Position numbers and translations under genes: made by a program. A DNA stretch of 64,000 bases from Bacillota bacterium (GTDB lineage: Bacteria; Bacillota; UBA4882; UBA8346): positions 29,011-93,010 of the forward strand of contig JAKPCT010000291.1 in the NCBI GenBank assembly GCA_029553165.1, given 5' to 3'. This document shows positions 7,914 through 16,380 of the stretch, piece by piece (within the stretch, counting starts at the first letter, position 1; every line of letters begins with the position of its first letter). The notes below the pieces were generated by a model. That model was given only the letters and a program-made list of their open reading frames with translations, had not been told where the DNA came from and did no database searches.

Positions 7914-9002
7914 ATGGAAAATCACCTGAGTCTTCTGGAACAGTTAGTAAATATTGATTCCGGTACTGGAGATCAGTCCGGACTAAGAAGAGTCGCTGGG
8001 ATTATTAGTAGTCTGGCAAGTGATTTGAGCTGTAACTGGGAGACGTTAAAGGCAGCTGATGGTTCGGAACATTACTATATGCACCGGGGTGAAGGTAAGT
8101 TGATCTTATTGCTTGCTCACCTTGATACCGTCTTCCCGCCGGGGACGGTTGCCAAGCGTCCCTTTAAGATTGAGGGTGATTATGCCTATGGACCGGGTGT
8201 ATCTGATTGTAAATCCGGAGTGGTTACCATCCTTGGAGCTTTGTCGCGATTAGCGGCAAACTGGCCGAAATATCAAATTGGTTGTCTGTTTAATACTGAT
8301 GAAGAGATCAGTTCGCCTGGTTCGCGTGAGATTATTAAGCGTTTGGCCGGTTCAGCCGCAGCGGTTTTGGTTGTTGAACCTGCCGAAGGACAAAATCTTA
8401 CTGTTGCGCGTAAGGGGATTGGCCGGTTTACGCTGGATGTTTATGGGAAAGCTGCTCACTCGGGTTCAAATTACCAAGATGGGAAAAGCGCTATCTTGGA
8501 ATTAGCTCATAAAATTATTGCAATTCAGGCATTGACTGATTTTAGCCAGGAGATAACCTTAAATGTAGGAGAAATTAAGGGTGGCTCACGACCTAATATC
8601 ATCCCTGATTACGCAACTGCCGAGATTGATCTCCGCATTAAAAAAGCAGGACAAGACCAAAAAGTAATTGCCGAACTTAATCGGATTGTATCCGGCAGCA
8701 CAATCGCCGGTACTACCTGTAAATTTAGTGGTTCAATTACACGTCCGCCGATGGAGTTGACTGCTGCTAACTTAAATCTGTTTAATCGATTTCAAGTGAT
8801 TGGTAAGAAATTGGGAATTGAGTTGGGTAAAGTTGAGTCCGGAGGAGGTTCGGATGCCAATTTGGCAGCTGAAACCGGTGTGCCGTCAATTGATGGGTTA
8901 GGTCCGATTGGTGGCGGTCATCATTCCGAATCGGAATATATGGTGATCTCCAGTTTGCAACAACGAATCGATTTATTAGCAGAATTCTTAAGAACTTTCT
9001 AA
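7914..9002 (+). CDS. M20-family metallopeptidase (carboxypeptidase G2-like)
   Basis: A 362-residue di-zinc peptidase. Metal ligands and catalytic residues follow the M20 pattern: H69-x-D71 in the AHLDT strand, bridging D98 in GPGVSDCKSG, the catalytic pair E130-E131 in NTDEE, a metal Glu in VVEPAEG, and a final histidine in GGHHSESEY. The dimerisation lid domain lies in the middle (from GKAAHSG). There is no signal peptide, so it acts in the cytoplasm, most likely removing C-terminal amino acids such as glutamate from small substrates. The exact substrate cannot be read. It starts at ATG 7914 behind GAGGGG. Confidence 0.86.
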   Translation: MENHLSLLEQLVNIDSGTGDQSGLRRVAGIISSLASDLSCNWETLKAADGSEHYYMHRGEGKLILLLAHLDTVFPPGTVAKRPFKIEGDYAYGPGVSDCKSGVVTILGALSRLAANWPKYQIGCLFNTDEEISSPGSREIIKRLAGSAAAVLVVEPAEGQNLTVARKGIGRFTLDVYGKAAHSGSNYQDGKSAILELAHKIIAIQALTDFSQEITLNVGEIKGGSRPNIIPDYATAEIDLRIKKAGQDQKVIAELNRIVSGSTIAGTTCKFSGSITRPPMELTAANLNLFNRFQVIGKKLGIELGKVESGGGSDANLAAETGVPSIDGLGPIGGGHHSESEYMVISSLQQRIDLLAEFLRTF

Positions 9003-9094
9003 TGTAGAGAGATAATTGATTGCCGAACGGTTGCTTTTGGTTTGAAGTTATAGTAAAATCTTAAAGATAAAATTCATTTGATGCAGAGGATATT

Positions 9095-9769
9095 TTGGGA
9101 ACGATTGTTAATGTGATTACAATTTTAATTGGGGGAACGATTGGGCTGTTAATGCGTAATCGGTTCCCGGAACGGATTGCCCAGACCGCTCTTCAGGTCA
9201 TGGGTTTATTTACGTTTTTAATCGGTGTAGGAATGGGGCTAAAAGGCAATCAGCAGATTCTGGTCCTGATTAGCCTGGCATTAGGAGCGATGTTGGGTGA
9301 GTGGATTGATATCGAAGGCCGGCTTGAAAGATTTGGCGTTTGGCTGGAGCAGAAGTTAAATGTGACTGAAGGCAGTCCGTCGAAAGGGTTTATCTATGCC
9401 AGTCTGGTTTATTGTGTAGGTTCGATGGCGATTGTCGGAAGTATAGCTGACGGCGTAAAAGGTGATGCTTCAATCCTCTTTACCAAATCAATGATGGATG
9501 GAATAATCTCGATTCCGTTTGCAGCTGGTATGGGATGGGGAGTTCTGGGATCGGCGCTGCCGATCTTAATCTATCAGGGAGGATTAACTCTATTGGCAGT
9601 TCAGTTACAACCTTTCTTTAACGATCTGATTATTAATGAATTAACTGCAGTTGGTGGAGTTATTGTGATGGGGATCGGGATCAATATTTTGGGGATTCAT
9701 AAAATTAAAGTCGGCAACTTTTTGCCTTCGCTGCTGATTATAGTTATTTTAATGTGCTTATTCAGTTGA
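9095..9769 (+). CDS. DUF554 family membrane protein (YqgA/YdfK-like)
   Basis: A 224-residue integral membrane protein with about six or seven helices. The start GTIVNVITILIGGTIGLLM and the later motifs GEWIDIEGRLE and KGFIYASLVYCVGSMAIVGS are characteristic of DUF554. The function is not established for the family; a transport role is often proposed. It starts with TTG at 9095 behind AGAGGA. It is monocistronic as far as can be seen. Confidence 0.87.
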   Translation: MGTIVNVITILIGGTIGLLMRNRFPERIAQTALQVMGLFTFLIGVGMGLKGNQQILVLISLALGAMLGEWIDIEGRLERFGVWLEQKLNVTEGSPSKGFIYASLVYCVGSMAIVGSIADGVKGDASILFTKSMMDGIISIPFAAGMGWGVLGSALPILIYQGGLTLLAVQLQPFFNDLIINELTAVGGVIVMGIGINILGIHKIKVGNFLPSLLIIVILMCLFS

Positions 9770-9804
9770 TAATGTTAGAATCATTTAATAATATTTTAAT
9801 AATA

Positions 9805-9832
9805 TTGTAACAATGAAGAATTATATTATACT
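9805..9832 (+). promoter_or_regulatory. Sigma-A-type promoter of a small transcription unit
   Basis: TTGTAA (9805-9810), a 16-bp spacer and TATACT (9827-9832). It opens a unit of about 210 bp closed by the terminator at 10009. Confidence 0.6.
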
Positions 9833-9858
9833 GTTGTAATTTAGTAAATCTCCCAGAG

Positions 9859-9978
9859 GTGAGTCTCCTGGCTAGAAAATTGTTCAGTCACAAAAACAAC
9901 CAGATTTTTTCAAAGTATGAGCTGTTGTTGTACGGATTATTAATTTTAGCTACCATTTCAATTGCTCTTAAAAGTTAA
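9859..9978 (+). CDS. Possible small membrane peptide (about 38 residues)
   Basis: An open frame between a good promoter and a good terminator encodes a basic N-terminus (ARKLFSHKNN), then YELLLYGLLILATISIALKS, a likely single membrane helix. The start is uncertain. GTG at 9859 has no upstream SD, while AGAGGTGA (9855-9862) would serve the rare CTG at 9868 at 5-nt spacing. No family is recognised. The isolated promoter-ORF-terminator arrangement is the main support. The unit could instead be a small RNA. Confidence 0.4.
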   Translation: MSLLARKLFSHKNNQIFSKYELLLYGLLILATISIALKS

Positions 9979-10008
9979 TAAGGGGTCATTAATTTAGAAA
10001 TGTTAAAG

Positions 10009-10043
10009 ATGCTTGCGGTGTTGCAAGCATTTTTGTTTTTTCT
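10009..10043 (+). terminator. Terminator of the small transcription unit
   Basis: ATGCTTGC and GCAAGCAT pair around a 6-nt loop, then TTTTGTTTTTT. Confidence 0.9.
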
Positions 10044-10151
10044 AGGGACTAATTTGGTCTTTAAAAACAGCAGGAACAATTTCGTGGGTTCTGTCATTAA
10101 AACTCTTGTTCAAACGTATGCTTTAAAGCAAAGAAGATTAAGGGTGATAGG

Positions 10152-11699
10152 ATGAGACATACTCCATCGATTGTAAAAGGAACCGCGATTCTTACAGCTG
10201 CTGGTTTTTTAATTAAAATTTGTGGTGCAATTTACCGTATTTTTTTGTCCCGAATGATTGGCCCGGAAGGCATTGGCCTCTATCAAATGGCCTATCCGGT
10301 CTATTTAATCTTTTTATCATTATCAACAGCCGGAATACCGATTGCTATTTCAAAGATCGTGGCTGAAAAAGTAACTATTGGCGACCGGGCAGGTATCAAG
10401 GGAGTGTTTAATGGGGCATTGACACTATTATTTGGCTTAGGAGTGACCTTTTCAATCGGGATGGCGGTATCCGGCAACTGGGTAGCAACGCACCTGGTGG
10501 CTGATCCGCGGGCGGTATATGCAATTTGGGCTTTGGCTCCGGCAATTTTTTTCATGAGTATTATGGCTGTATTTCGAGGTTTCTTCCAGGGATGGATGGA
10601 TATGAAACCGAGCGCCTATTCACAAATGTTTGAACAGGTTGTCCGGGTGGCAGTTTCGTTAATATTGGCATCATTACTATTAAAAAATGGAATTGAACAT
10701 GCAGCGGCTGGAGCAGCTTTTGGGGCTACCGCGGGTGGATTGTCTGGATTGTCCTATTTGATCTATAAATATTTTAAAATTCGTCCGGCTTTAAGGATTT
10801 ATAACAAAGATTCGAAGAAGAGCAGTGTCTGGTCGGAAATAAAACGACTGGTAAAATTTGCATTACCGATCTCGATTGCCGTGATCTTAATGCCATTATT
10901 ACAGACGCTGGACTCAATTTTAGTCCCTAATTTATTGCAAAAAGTGGGGTATACTATTCAACAGTCAACAACGATGTTAGGCTTGCTAGGAAACTCTTGG
11001 GCGGTAATTTACTTACCTTTAATCGTCACTGGGGCGATCGCGGCTAATCTGGTACCAGTGATCGCAGCAGTCAGAACCTCCAACAATAAAGTGCTCCTGG
11101 AAAAGAAGATTGTTGAAGGTTTGCGACTGGCATTGATCTACCTGATCCCGGCGACAGTAGGGTTATTCACCTTTGGCACAACGATTTATCGCATTATTTA
11201 TGGGCAGGCAGGCGTAGCGTTATTATCCTGGTTTGCTCCGGCAGTATTATTTTTAGGGGTTGAACAGGTCACTGCAGCAGTTTTACAGGGATTAGGGAAA
11301 CCAAAGTGGCCTTTGTTGACTTTTATTGCAGGTGCATTGGTTAAAATAATCGTTACGGTATTTACCACCAAATTACCGGGGCTCAACCTGGCAGGGGCAG
11401 CACTGGGGACGGTTGTTGGCGCCGGAATTACGGCTTTGCTTAATTTGATTAAAATAAAAACACTTCTGAATTATCAACTACCCAATAAATTGGCGTTGTT
11501 TATCAGTGGGGGAATTATGTTTTTAGGGTGCCGGATCTTACAACGCAAAATTTTGCTGGCCCCGATTGGTCAATTGTTACTACTGGGGATGATCGGTTTA
11601 TTATTATACATTATCGCTTTGGTTTTATTAGGAGGAATTAGCAATCAGGATCTAGAATTGTTCCATGGATTTTTACGGAAGAAAGGAAAAACAATATGA
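10152..11699 (+). CDS. MOP-superfamily lipid flippase (YabM/SpoVB/MurJ-like)
   Basis: A 515-residue protein with about 14 membrane helices. The N-terminal signature (GAIYRIFLSRMIGPEGIGLYQMAYP) belongs to the SpoVB/YtgP/YabM group of polysaccharide and lipid II flippases. It moves undecaprenyl-linked sugars across the membrane for wall or spore cortex synthesis. The stop overlaps the mazG start (ATGA), and the order yabM-mazG(yabN)-yabP-yabQ matches B. subtilis, so YabM is the best named counterpart. Whether it serves vegetative wall or spore synthesis is not decided by sequence. Confidence 0.82.
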   Translation: MRHTPSIVKGTAILTAAGFLIKICGAIYRIFLSRMIGPEGIGLYQMAYPVYLIFLSLSTAGIPIAISKIVAEKVTIGDRAGIKGVFNGALTLLFGLGVTFSIGMAVSGNWVATHLVADPRAVYAIWALAPAIFFMSIMAVFRGFFQGWMDMKPSAYSQMFEQVVRVAVSLILASLLLKNGIEHAAAGAAFGATAGGLSGLSYLIYKYFKIRPALRIYNKDSKKSSVWSEIKRLVKFALPISIAVILMPLLQTLDSILVPNLLQKVGYTIQQSTTMLGLLGNSWAVIYLPLIVTGAIAANLVPVIAAVRTSNNKVLLEKKIVEGLRLALIYLIPATVGLFTFGTTIYRIIYGQAGVALLSWFAPAVLFLGVEQVTAAVLQGLGKPKWPLLTFIAGALVKIIVTVFTTKLPGLNLAGAALGTVVGAGITALLNLIKIKTLLNYQLPNKLALFISGGIMFLGCRILQRKILLAPIGQLLLLGMIGLLLYIIALVLLGGISNQDLELFHGFLRKKGKTI

Positions 11700-12508
11700 G
11701 TCAGAACAATAATGAGGCCATTTTTAACCGTTTGGTAGAAATAATGCACGAACTTAGGAGTGAACACGGTTGTCCATGGGATCGTGAGCAGACGCACCAA
11801 TCATTAAAGCAGTATGCGATTGAAGAAACCTACGAAGTGCTTGAGGCAATTGATTCCGGAAATATGGACAAGCTTAAAGAAGAGTTGGGCGATCTCTTAT
11901 TACAGGTTGTTTTTCATGCGGAGATTGCTACCGAAAACCGACAATTTACCATTTATGAAGTGATCGATACCGTTTGTGAAAAGTTGATTCGCAGACATCC
12001 GCATGTGTTTGCCGAAGTAAAGGTTGACGGTGTGGACGGGGTATTGGATAATTGGGAGAAAATCAAGAAGGAAGAGCATAAAGAGGAACGAAACTCCGTC
12101 CTGGATGGAGTTCCGATTGGATTACCGGCCCTGCAAAAAGCAGAAAAGTATCAGCGGAAAGCGGCACGGGTTGGTTTTGACTGGAATGATATTGCCGAAC
12201 CGCTCGAAAAAGTGAAAGAAGAGTTTCAAGAGTTTGAAGCGGTTTTAAATTCCAGACAATTACCGGTTAAAGGAAGTCCGGAATGGTTGAAGTTAGAAGA
12301 AGAGTTTGGCGATATTTTGTTTTCGCTGGTAAATGTAGGCAGGTTTTTGGATATCAATGCGGAAATTGCTCTAGGACAGACGATTAATAAATTTGTAAAC
12401 CGGTTTACGTATATTGAGCAGGAAGCGGCGAAGTTAGGAAAGAAATTGCCCGAGATGACCCTTGCGGAGATGGATAGGTTATGGGAACAGGCCAAGCGTA
12501 ATAGATAG
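11696..12508 (+). CDS. mazG: Nucleoside triphosphate pyrophosphohydrolase MazG
   Basis: A 270-residue protein with two all-alpha MazG domains. The first has the EExxE12-28ExxD metal-binding pattern (EETYEVLEAIDS ... EELGDLL); the second has a comparable set (EEFQEFEAVL ... EEFGDILF). It hydrolyses (d)NTPs to NMP plus pyrophosphate and clears aberrant nucleotides. B. subtilis YabN carries an extra N-terminal methylase-like domain that is absent here, so this is the E. coli-type architecture in a yabN position. It overlaps the flippase gene by 4 bp. Confidence 0.94.
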   Translation: MSQNNNEAIFNRLVEIMHELRSEHGCPWDREQTHQSLKQYAIEETYEVLEAIDSGNMDKLKEELGDLLLQVVFHAEIATENRQFTIYEVIDTVCEKLIRRHPHVFAEVKVDGVDGVLDNWEKIKKEEHKEERNSVLDGVPIGLPALQKAEKYQRKAARVGFDWNDIAEPLEKVKEEFQEFEAVLNSRQLPVKGSPEWLKLEEEFGDILFSLVNVGRFLDINAEIALGQTINKFVNRFTYIEQEAAKLGKKLPEMTLAEMDRLWEQAKRNR

Positions 12509-12536
12509 ACAATATTTCTATTCCAAACCGTGAAAG

Positions 12537-12561
12537 GCTGTTGCAACTGCAATAGCTTTTT
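12537..12561 (+). terminator. Terminator after mazG
   Basis: GCTGTTGC and GCAATAGC pair (one G-T) around AACT and are followed by five T residues. Confidence 0.75.
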
Positions 12562-12603
12562 ATATTAGTGCTTGAAGTTTTGCTATAGGACTTTAAATTA
12601 TTT

Positions 12604-12634
12604 GGTCACACAGTATTAGCTGATGTGGCCTTTT
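12604..12634 (+). terminator. Second hairpin with T tract downstream of mazG
   Basis: GGTCACA pairs with TGTGGCC across a 13-nt loop and is followed by TTTT. It could be a back-up terminator. The next 100 bp contain only a 36-codon frame without a ribosome site. Confidence 0.45.
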
Positions 12635-12794
12635 CATATTTGCGAAGTATTTGAAAGCAAAATTGCCCAAAAACTTGAAAAATATCCCTCGAGAACCATC
12701 AATAAATTGGTGGAGAAGTATGGTGTTTAAGCATTAAAAACACCAGAAAATGAAATGATAGCAGATGAAAATTATTGAGTGGGAGCTAGGGAAG

Positions 12795-13757
12795 ATGAAA
12801 AAAATTGTAAAGAGGATCCTGGTGTTAGCAATTTTAGGGACAATCATCGTTAACGCAGGTTGCCGCGAGAGAGAAAGCAATATGTTTCGCAGTATGGTAA
12901 CCCGCTATCGGACACCGCCGAAAATAACGGTTTTCATTAAACAGACCGGTAAGACTGAACGGATGGATATCGAAGAATATCTGGCCGGTGTTGTGGCCGG
13001 CGAGATGAAACCAAATTGGCCACTGGAAGCTTATGCGGCGCAGGCAATAATTGCCCGGACATTCACCATGGAATTTTTATCGCGTGGTGGAACAAGAAAA
13101 CTCCATGGCACCGACATCTCAACCGATGAAACCGAAGCTCAGGCATATAATGCAGCCAATATAACGCCGGTCATCAGAAGAGCAATCCGCATGACCCGGG
13201 GAGAAGTATTAACCTATAAAAACAGATATGTTAAGGCTTGGTATTCGGCAAGTTGTGGTGGTTTAACAACCTATGCCAAAGAGGGGCTGGGTTATCGTGG
13301 CCCGGAACCGCCTTACATTAGTTCGGTGAAGTCGCCTGAAGAAGAGTATATGCCTGCGGAAGAGTTTTATTGGAATACGACATTAACAAGCAAAGAGATT
13401 AATGCAGCTCTCCGTAAGATGAATAAACCGGAGATCGGTGAAGTAAAAAAGATGAAGATCGTTGAACGTAGTAGGACACACCGGGCTGTCACATTAAAAT
13501 TTATTGGGGACAAAGGTTCGGTGACGGTTGGTGGAGCTGATTTCAGAGTTAATTATGGTCCGCAAAAGATCCGTTCAATCTGGATCTCCAATGAAATTGA
13601 TAATCGGCCAGGCGCAATTGGCATTAAAGGGAGAGGTTTTGGCCATGGCGTTGGTTTATCGCAATGGGGAGCATACGCGTTAGCTAAACAAAATTGGAGT
13701 CCGCGACGAATCGTTAAGCATTTTTATCCTAAAGCCAAGATAACTAAAATATGGTGA
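12795..13757 (+). CDS. spoIID: Stage II sporulation protein D (SpoIID/LytB domain)
   Basis: A 320-residue exported lytic enzyme. The N-terminus is a lipoprotein-type signal ending NAGC (about residues 11-22). The SpoIID domain follows with the family landmarks DIEEYLAGVVAGEMKPNWPLEAYAAQA, the SASCGG segment, and the C-terminal GRGFGHGVGLSQWGA. SpoIID is a transglycosylase acting on denuded glycan during engulfment. The ATG at 12795 (GGGAG, 9 nt) is preferred over the one at 12765, which has no SD. It sits between mazG and yabP, unlike in B. subtilis, where spoIID is elsewhere. Membership of the wider LytB-like family rather than true SpoIID is possible. Confidence 0.88.
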   Translation: MKKIVKRILVLAILGTIIVNAGCRERESNMFRSMVTRYRTPPKITVFIKQTGKTERMDIEEYLAGVVAGEMKPNWPLEAYAAQAIIARTFTMEFLSRGGTRKLHGTDISTDETEAQAYNAANITPVIRRAIRMTRGEVLTYKNRYVKAWYSASCGGLTTYAKEGLGYRGPEPPYISSVKSPEEEYMPAEEFYWNTTLTSKEINAALRKMNKPEIGEVKKMKIVERSRTHRAVTLKFIGDKGSVTVGGADFRVNYGPQKIRSIWISNEIDNRPGAIGIKGRGFGHGVGLSQWGAYALAKQNWSPRRIVKHFYPKAKITKIW

Positions 13758-13792
13758 TCGGAAGCTTAAAAACAAATGATTGTTTTTAAAAG

Positions 13793-13820
13793 GCGAGTTG
13801 TTTTTGAACAACCGCTTTTT
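13793..13820 (+). terminator. Terminator after spoIID
   Basis: A GCGAGTTGTT / GAACAACCGC stem (with mismatches) is followed by TTTTT. Confidence 0.75.
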
Positions 13821-13897
13821 ATTTTCTGGATTGATCGATTCTAACCTTTGAAACGACTGAATAATTTATAAGGAATAAAGATTGAAGGAGGTAAATG

Positions 13898-14188
13898 ATG
13901 GATAGCCAAGCACCTAAAGCAGTTGATATCCCGCATCAAATCAATCTGTCAAACCGGGGGTTGCTGGGGGTTGACGGAGTTTTAAATTTAGAGAGTTATG
14001 ATCAGGAAAAGATTATCATGCAAACCAGCGTAGGGGTATTGGAGGTTAAAGGAGAGAAGTTACATATTCAACAACTCAATCTGGACCAGGGAAAAGTTAA
14101 GATTGACGGGGTTATTTCAGCATTAACTTACAATGATGATCTGCTAGCCAAAAAAACAAAGGGGCTCTTTAGCAGACTGGCAAAATAA
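13898..14188 (+). CDS. yabP: Sporulation protein YabP
   Basis: A 96-residue soluble beta-rich protein of the YabP/YqfC family. Typical elements are HQINLSNRGLLGVDGVLNLESYD and the later KGEKLHIQQLNLDQGKVKIDG. YabP is needed for spore cortex formation in B. subtilis and is encoded beside yabQ. Two adjacent ATGs exist at 13895 and 13898; AAGGAGG is 6 nt from the second. Here yabQ follows but is separated by a transglycosylase-fold gene. Confidence 0.92.
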   Translation: MDSQAPKAVDIPHQINLSNRGLLGVDGVLNLESYDQEKIIMQTSVGVLEVKGEKLHIQQLNLDQGKVKIDGVISALTYNDDLLAKKTKGLFSRLAK

Positions 14189-14279
14189 CCGATATTAATT
14201 GTAGTGCAAGCGGCGAATAGCAGGAATCCTTTGGCTGATCACGAATAAATTACACTAAGAATATTGATATGGGGTTATA

Positions 14280-15119
14280 ATGCCTTCTTTGCAAAGAATA
14301 CGAAAGAAAAGTAAAAAAAATGTTCCCATCCAGCGTTGGATTGGGTTTTTTTTCAAATTAATCTTAAGTCCGCTGGTAATTAGCTGTGATTTATTAAGAC
14401 GTAAAGGCGTAGTAGATAACACATGGGTCTTTTCCTACATGCTTTTTTTAACCCTGGCTATGGTTGTGACATCCATTTGTTATGTTGCCGTGGAAAGCCC
14501 GATTGATAAAAGTTTAAATATGTTGGCAATGGCATCAGAGAGTAAAGAGATCCTGCCCGGAGATGTCCATCCGGTAATTGCTGCGATTAATAAATATGCG
14601 CTAAAAGAAAAGATTGATCCGGCGCTAATCTTTGCCATAATCAAGGTCAAAAGTAATTTTATTCCGGATCGGGTTTCAGTTACGGGTGAAATGGGCTTAA
14701 TGCAGTTAAAGCTGGCAGTATGGAAAAAATACAGTGGTTCAGTTTGTCTTGGGCGACACAATAGAAATGAGATCTGTTCCGAGAATTGCATCTTCAATCC
14801 GGCTGAGAATATTCGGATTGGTGTTAAATATTTCCGTAATTTACTTGACAAATATGGTGGCCGCGTTGATCTGGCGTTAGCGGCATATGATGCAGGTATT
14901 GATAATGCTGATCTGGATCCGGAAACTGCCGGAACTGGAGACTTTCTTGATCAAGTGACCTCATATTGGTCTAATTTAAGGAAACAATCAATTATGGCCC
15001 AATTAAAGACGGCGATGAACTTAAAACAATATTTGCGCTGGATGTTTGGGGCCTGTTTTCTACTGTGGTCACTTCTTTTTTACTGGATTAATCGCAAAAT
15101 CTTTAACTCTTTAAATTAA
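14280..15119 (+). CDS. Membrane-anchored SLT (lytic transglycosylase) fold protein lacking the catalytic Glu
   Basis: A 279-residue protein. A basic N-terminus leads to a membrane helix at about 51-71, then an SLT domain at about 97-215 and a C-terminal helix at about 254-272. The domain keeps GEMGLMQLK (137-143), PAENIRIGVKYF (174-185) and ALAAYDAG (199-206). Where active enzymes read ESxF, this one reads K124-S125-N126-F127, so the general acid/base glutamate is a lysine; YNAG is also YDAG. A cysteine-containing insert lies at about 156-170. It sits between yabP and yabQ, which suggests a sporulation role, perhaps glycan binding rather than cleavage. Confidence 0.8.
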   Translation: MPSLQRIRKKSKKNVPIQRWIGFFFKLILSPLVISCDLLRRKGVVDNTWVFSYMLFLTLAMVVTSICYVAVESPIDKSLNMLAMASESKEILPGDVHPVIAAINKYALKEKIDPALIFAIIKVKSNFIPDRVSVTGEMGLMQLKLAVWKKYSGSVCLGRHNRNEICSENCIFNPAENIRIGVKYFRNLLDKYGGRVDLALAAYDAGIDNADLDPETAGTGDFLDQVTSYWSNLRKQSIMAQLKTAMNLKQYLRWMFGACFLLWSLLFYWINRKIFNSLN

Positions 15120-15199
15120 CCGATCTTGCTCCCTTAACTTCTAAAATTGCGGGTACAATCATAATTTGATCTAGAGAAGAAGGTTGGGGAGGAGCATTG

Positions 15200-15631
15200 G
15201 TGGATAATATCAATTTACAATTGGGATCAGGCTTGTTACTTCTCCTGATTGGGATAATCTTAGGGGGATATATTGATTTCTATAGAGTATTCCGTGGTAA
15301 GCTTCGATTAAATAAGTTTCTTGATGCTGTCGGGGATTTGCTGTTTTGGGTATTAGCAGCCGTTATTTTTATACCGCTGATGTATTGGGTTAACTGGCTG
15401 GAGCTGCGGTTTTATGTCGGAATAGCGCTTTTGGTTGGGTTAAGCTTTTATTATCTGTGTTTTAGTAAGTTTTTGATTCGGCTGTTTTTGAGTTTTTGGA
15501 GATTAATAACCTGGTTGCCACGCCAACTGACTGACCGGCTAAAAAGAATCCAGTTGTTTCTGAGTAAAATCAATTATCGTTTGCAATTCAGGACTAAAAC
15601 AGGTAAAATCGCAGAAAAAAGAGGGGGCTGA
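15200..15631 (+). CDS. yabQ: Sporulation protein YabQ
   Basis: A 143-residue membrane protein. It has about four hydrophobic segments in the first 100 residues, with the family hallmark GxxxGxxxDxYR as GIILGGYIDFYRVFRG, then a basic cytoplasmic tail. YabQ localises to the outer forespore membrane and is required for cortex formation in B. subtilis. GTG at 15200 is 5 nt from GGGGAGGAG; a TTG at 15197 is too close. The stop falls inside the shared terminator hairpin. Confidence 0.85.
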   Translation: MDNINLQLGSGLLLLLIGIILGGYIDFYRVFRGKLRLNKFLDAVGDLLFWVLAAVIFIPLMYWVNWLELRFYVGIALLVGLSFYYLCFSKFLIRLFLSFWRLITWLPRQLTDRLKRIQLFLSKINYRLQFRTKTGKIAEKRGG

Positions 15632-15641
15632 CTAAGCCCCC
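15613..15641 (-). terminator. Terminator between yabQ and the CAP gene
   Basis: GGGGGCT (15623-15629) pairs with AGCCCCC (15635-15641). On the minus strand it is followed by TCTTTTTTCT, so it mainly ends the CAP gene. It could also hinder readthrough from yabQ. Confidence 0.8.
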
Positions 15642-15647
15642 ATTTAC

Positions 15648-16313
15648 TTATCTGCCAATAAACAGTTGTGTATAAATGTTACCATAAATACTGCCGGAAG
15701 CAATACCAATACCGATTTCAGTAAAACTGGGGTTGAGGATGTTGGCTCGGTGTCCCGAGCTGTTCATCAGATTTTGATGAGCGCTTTCAGTGGTGGCGGC
15801 GCCAGCCAGATTTTCTCCGGCGGTTCGATATGTTATACCGGCATTTTTGATCATGTCAAAAGGTGAACCGTAAGTAGGAGAATTATGACTGAAGTAATTT
15901 TTAGCTACCATATCCTGACTTTTCTTTCGGGCCAAATTGACTAATTGACTGTTAACTGTTAATGGTTTAATTCCTTGACTGATTCGTGCTTGATTAACTA
16001 AATTAACCATTTTTGATTCTTCGGCACTGATTCCGGTTGAGGGTTGAGGCGTTGGGGTCGGGTTTGTTGGATTTGTTGGATTTGTTGTTGGTGTTGATGG
16101 TTTGGTTGTTGTTGGGACTGAAGGCTTAACGGTTGTTGTGGTTGGTTGATATACATAATAGTATCGATTACCGGTGCTGTAGACTATTAGTGTTGTATTG
16201 TTGCTGGTTTTTGTTGAGTAATAATTGGTTGCCCCCCAAGCAGGGACCATAGTAAGGATCAATAAACTGATAACCATTGATAATGATGTTAAAATTTTGG
16301 TGTTTCTGTTCAA
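15648..16313 (-). CDS. Secreted CAP-domain protein (YkwD/SCP-like)
   Basis: A 221-residue protein with a signal peptide ending PAWGA, a short tyrosine- and threonine-rich region, a Pro/Thr-rich linker of about 35 residues with NPTNPTNP repeats, and a C-terminal CAP domain of about 120 residues. The domain has the conserved VNLVNQARISQG, the FSHNSP strand, the GENLAG motif and GHRANIL with its cavity histidine. CAP proteins of spore formers are secreted or spore associated; the biochemical role is unclear. It starts with TTG at 16313, 8 nt from AAAGGAG. A leader terminator precedes it. Confidence 0.92.
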   Translation of the reverse strand: MNRNTKILTSLSMVISLLILTMVPAWGATNYYSTKTSNNTTLIVYSTGNRYYYVYQPTTTTVKPSVPTTTKPSTPTTNPTNPTNPTPTPQPSTGISAEESKMVNLVNQARISQGIKPLTVNSQLVNLARKKSQDMVAKNYFSHNSPTYGSPFDMIKNAGITYRTAGENLAGAATTESAHQNLMNSSGHRANILNPSFTEIGIGIASGSIYGNIYTQLFIGR

Positions 16314-16331
16314 TTCATCTGCTCCTTTCGT

Positions 16332-16380
16332 TTTAAAAAGTGGGGACTGTGAATTTGTAGCAGTTATATCTCACAGTCCC
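16332..16380 (-). promoter_or_regulatory. Leader terminator (attenuator-like hairpin) before the CAP gene
   Basis: On the minus strand a perfect 10-bp stem (GGGACTGTGA with TCACAGTCCC, 16343-16352 and 16371-16380) is followed by CCACTTTTT, only a few bases before the AAAGGAG of the CAP gene. A terminator here would reduce expression unless it is disrupted. A TATAAT-like box about 30 nt upstream (near 16407-16412) leaves room for only a short leader. No known riboswitch aptamer was recognised. Confidence 0.55.

Noticed and set aside
12622..12730. 36-codon frame between mazG and spoIID
   Set aside because: No ribosome site, it starts inside a terminator hairpin, and there is no recognisable family.
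15666..15866. Plus-strand frame antisense to the CAP gene
   Set aside because: The CAP domain motifs on the minus strand are clear, and this frame has no start context.
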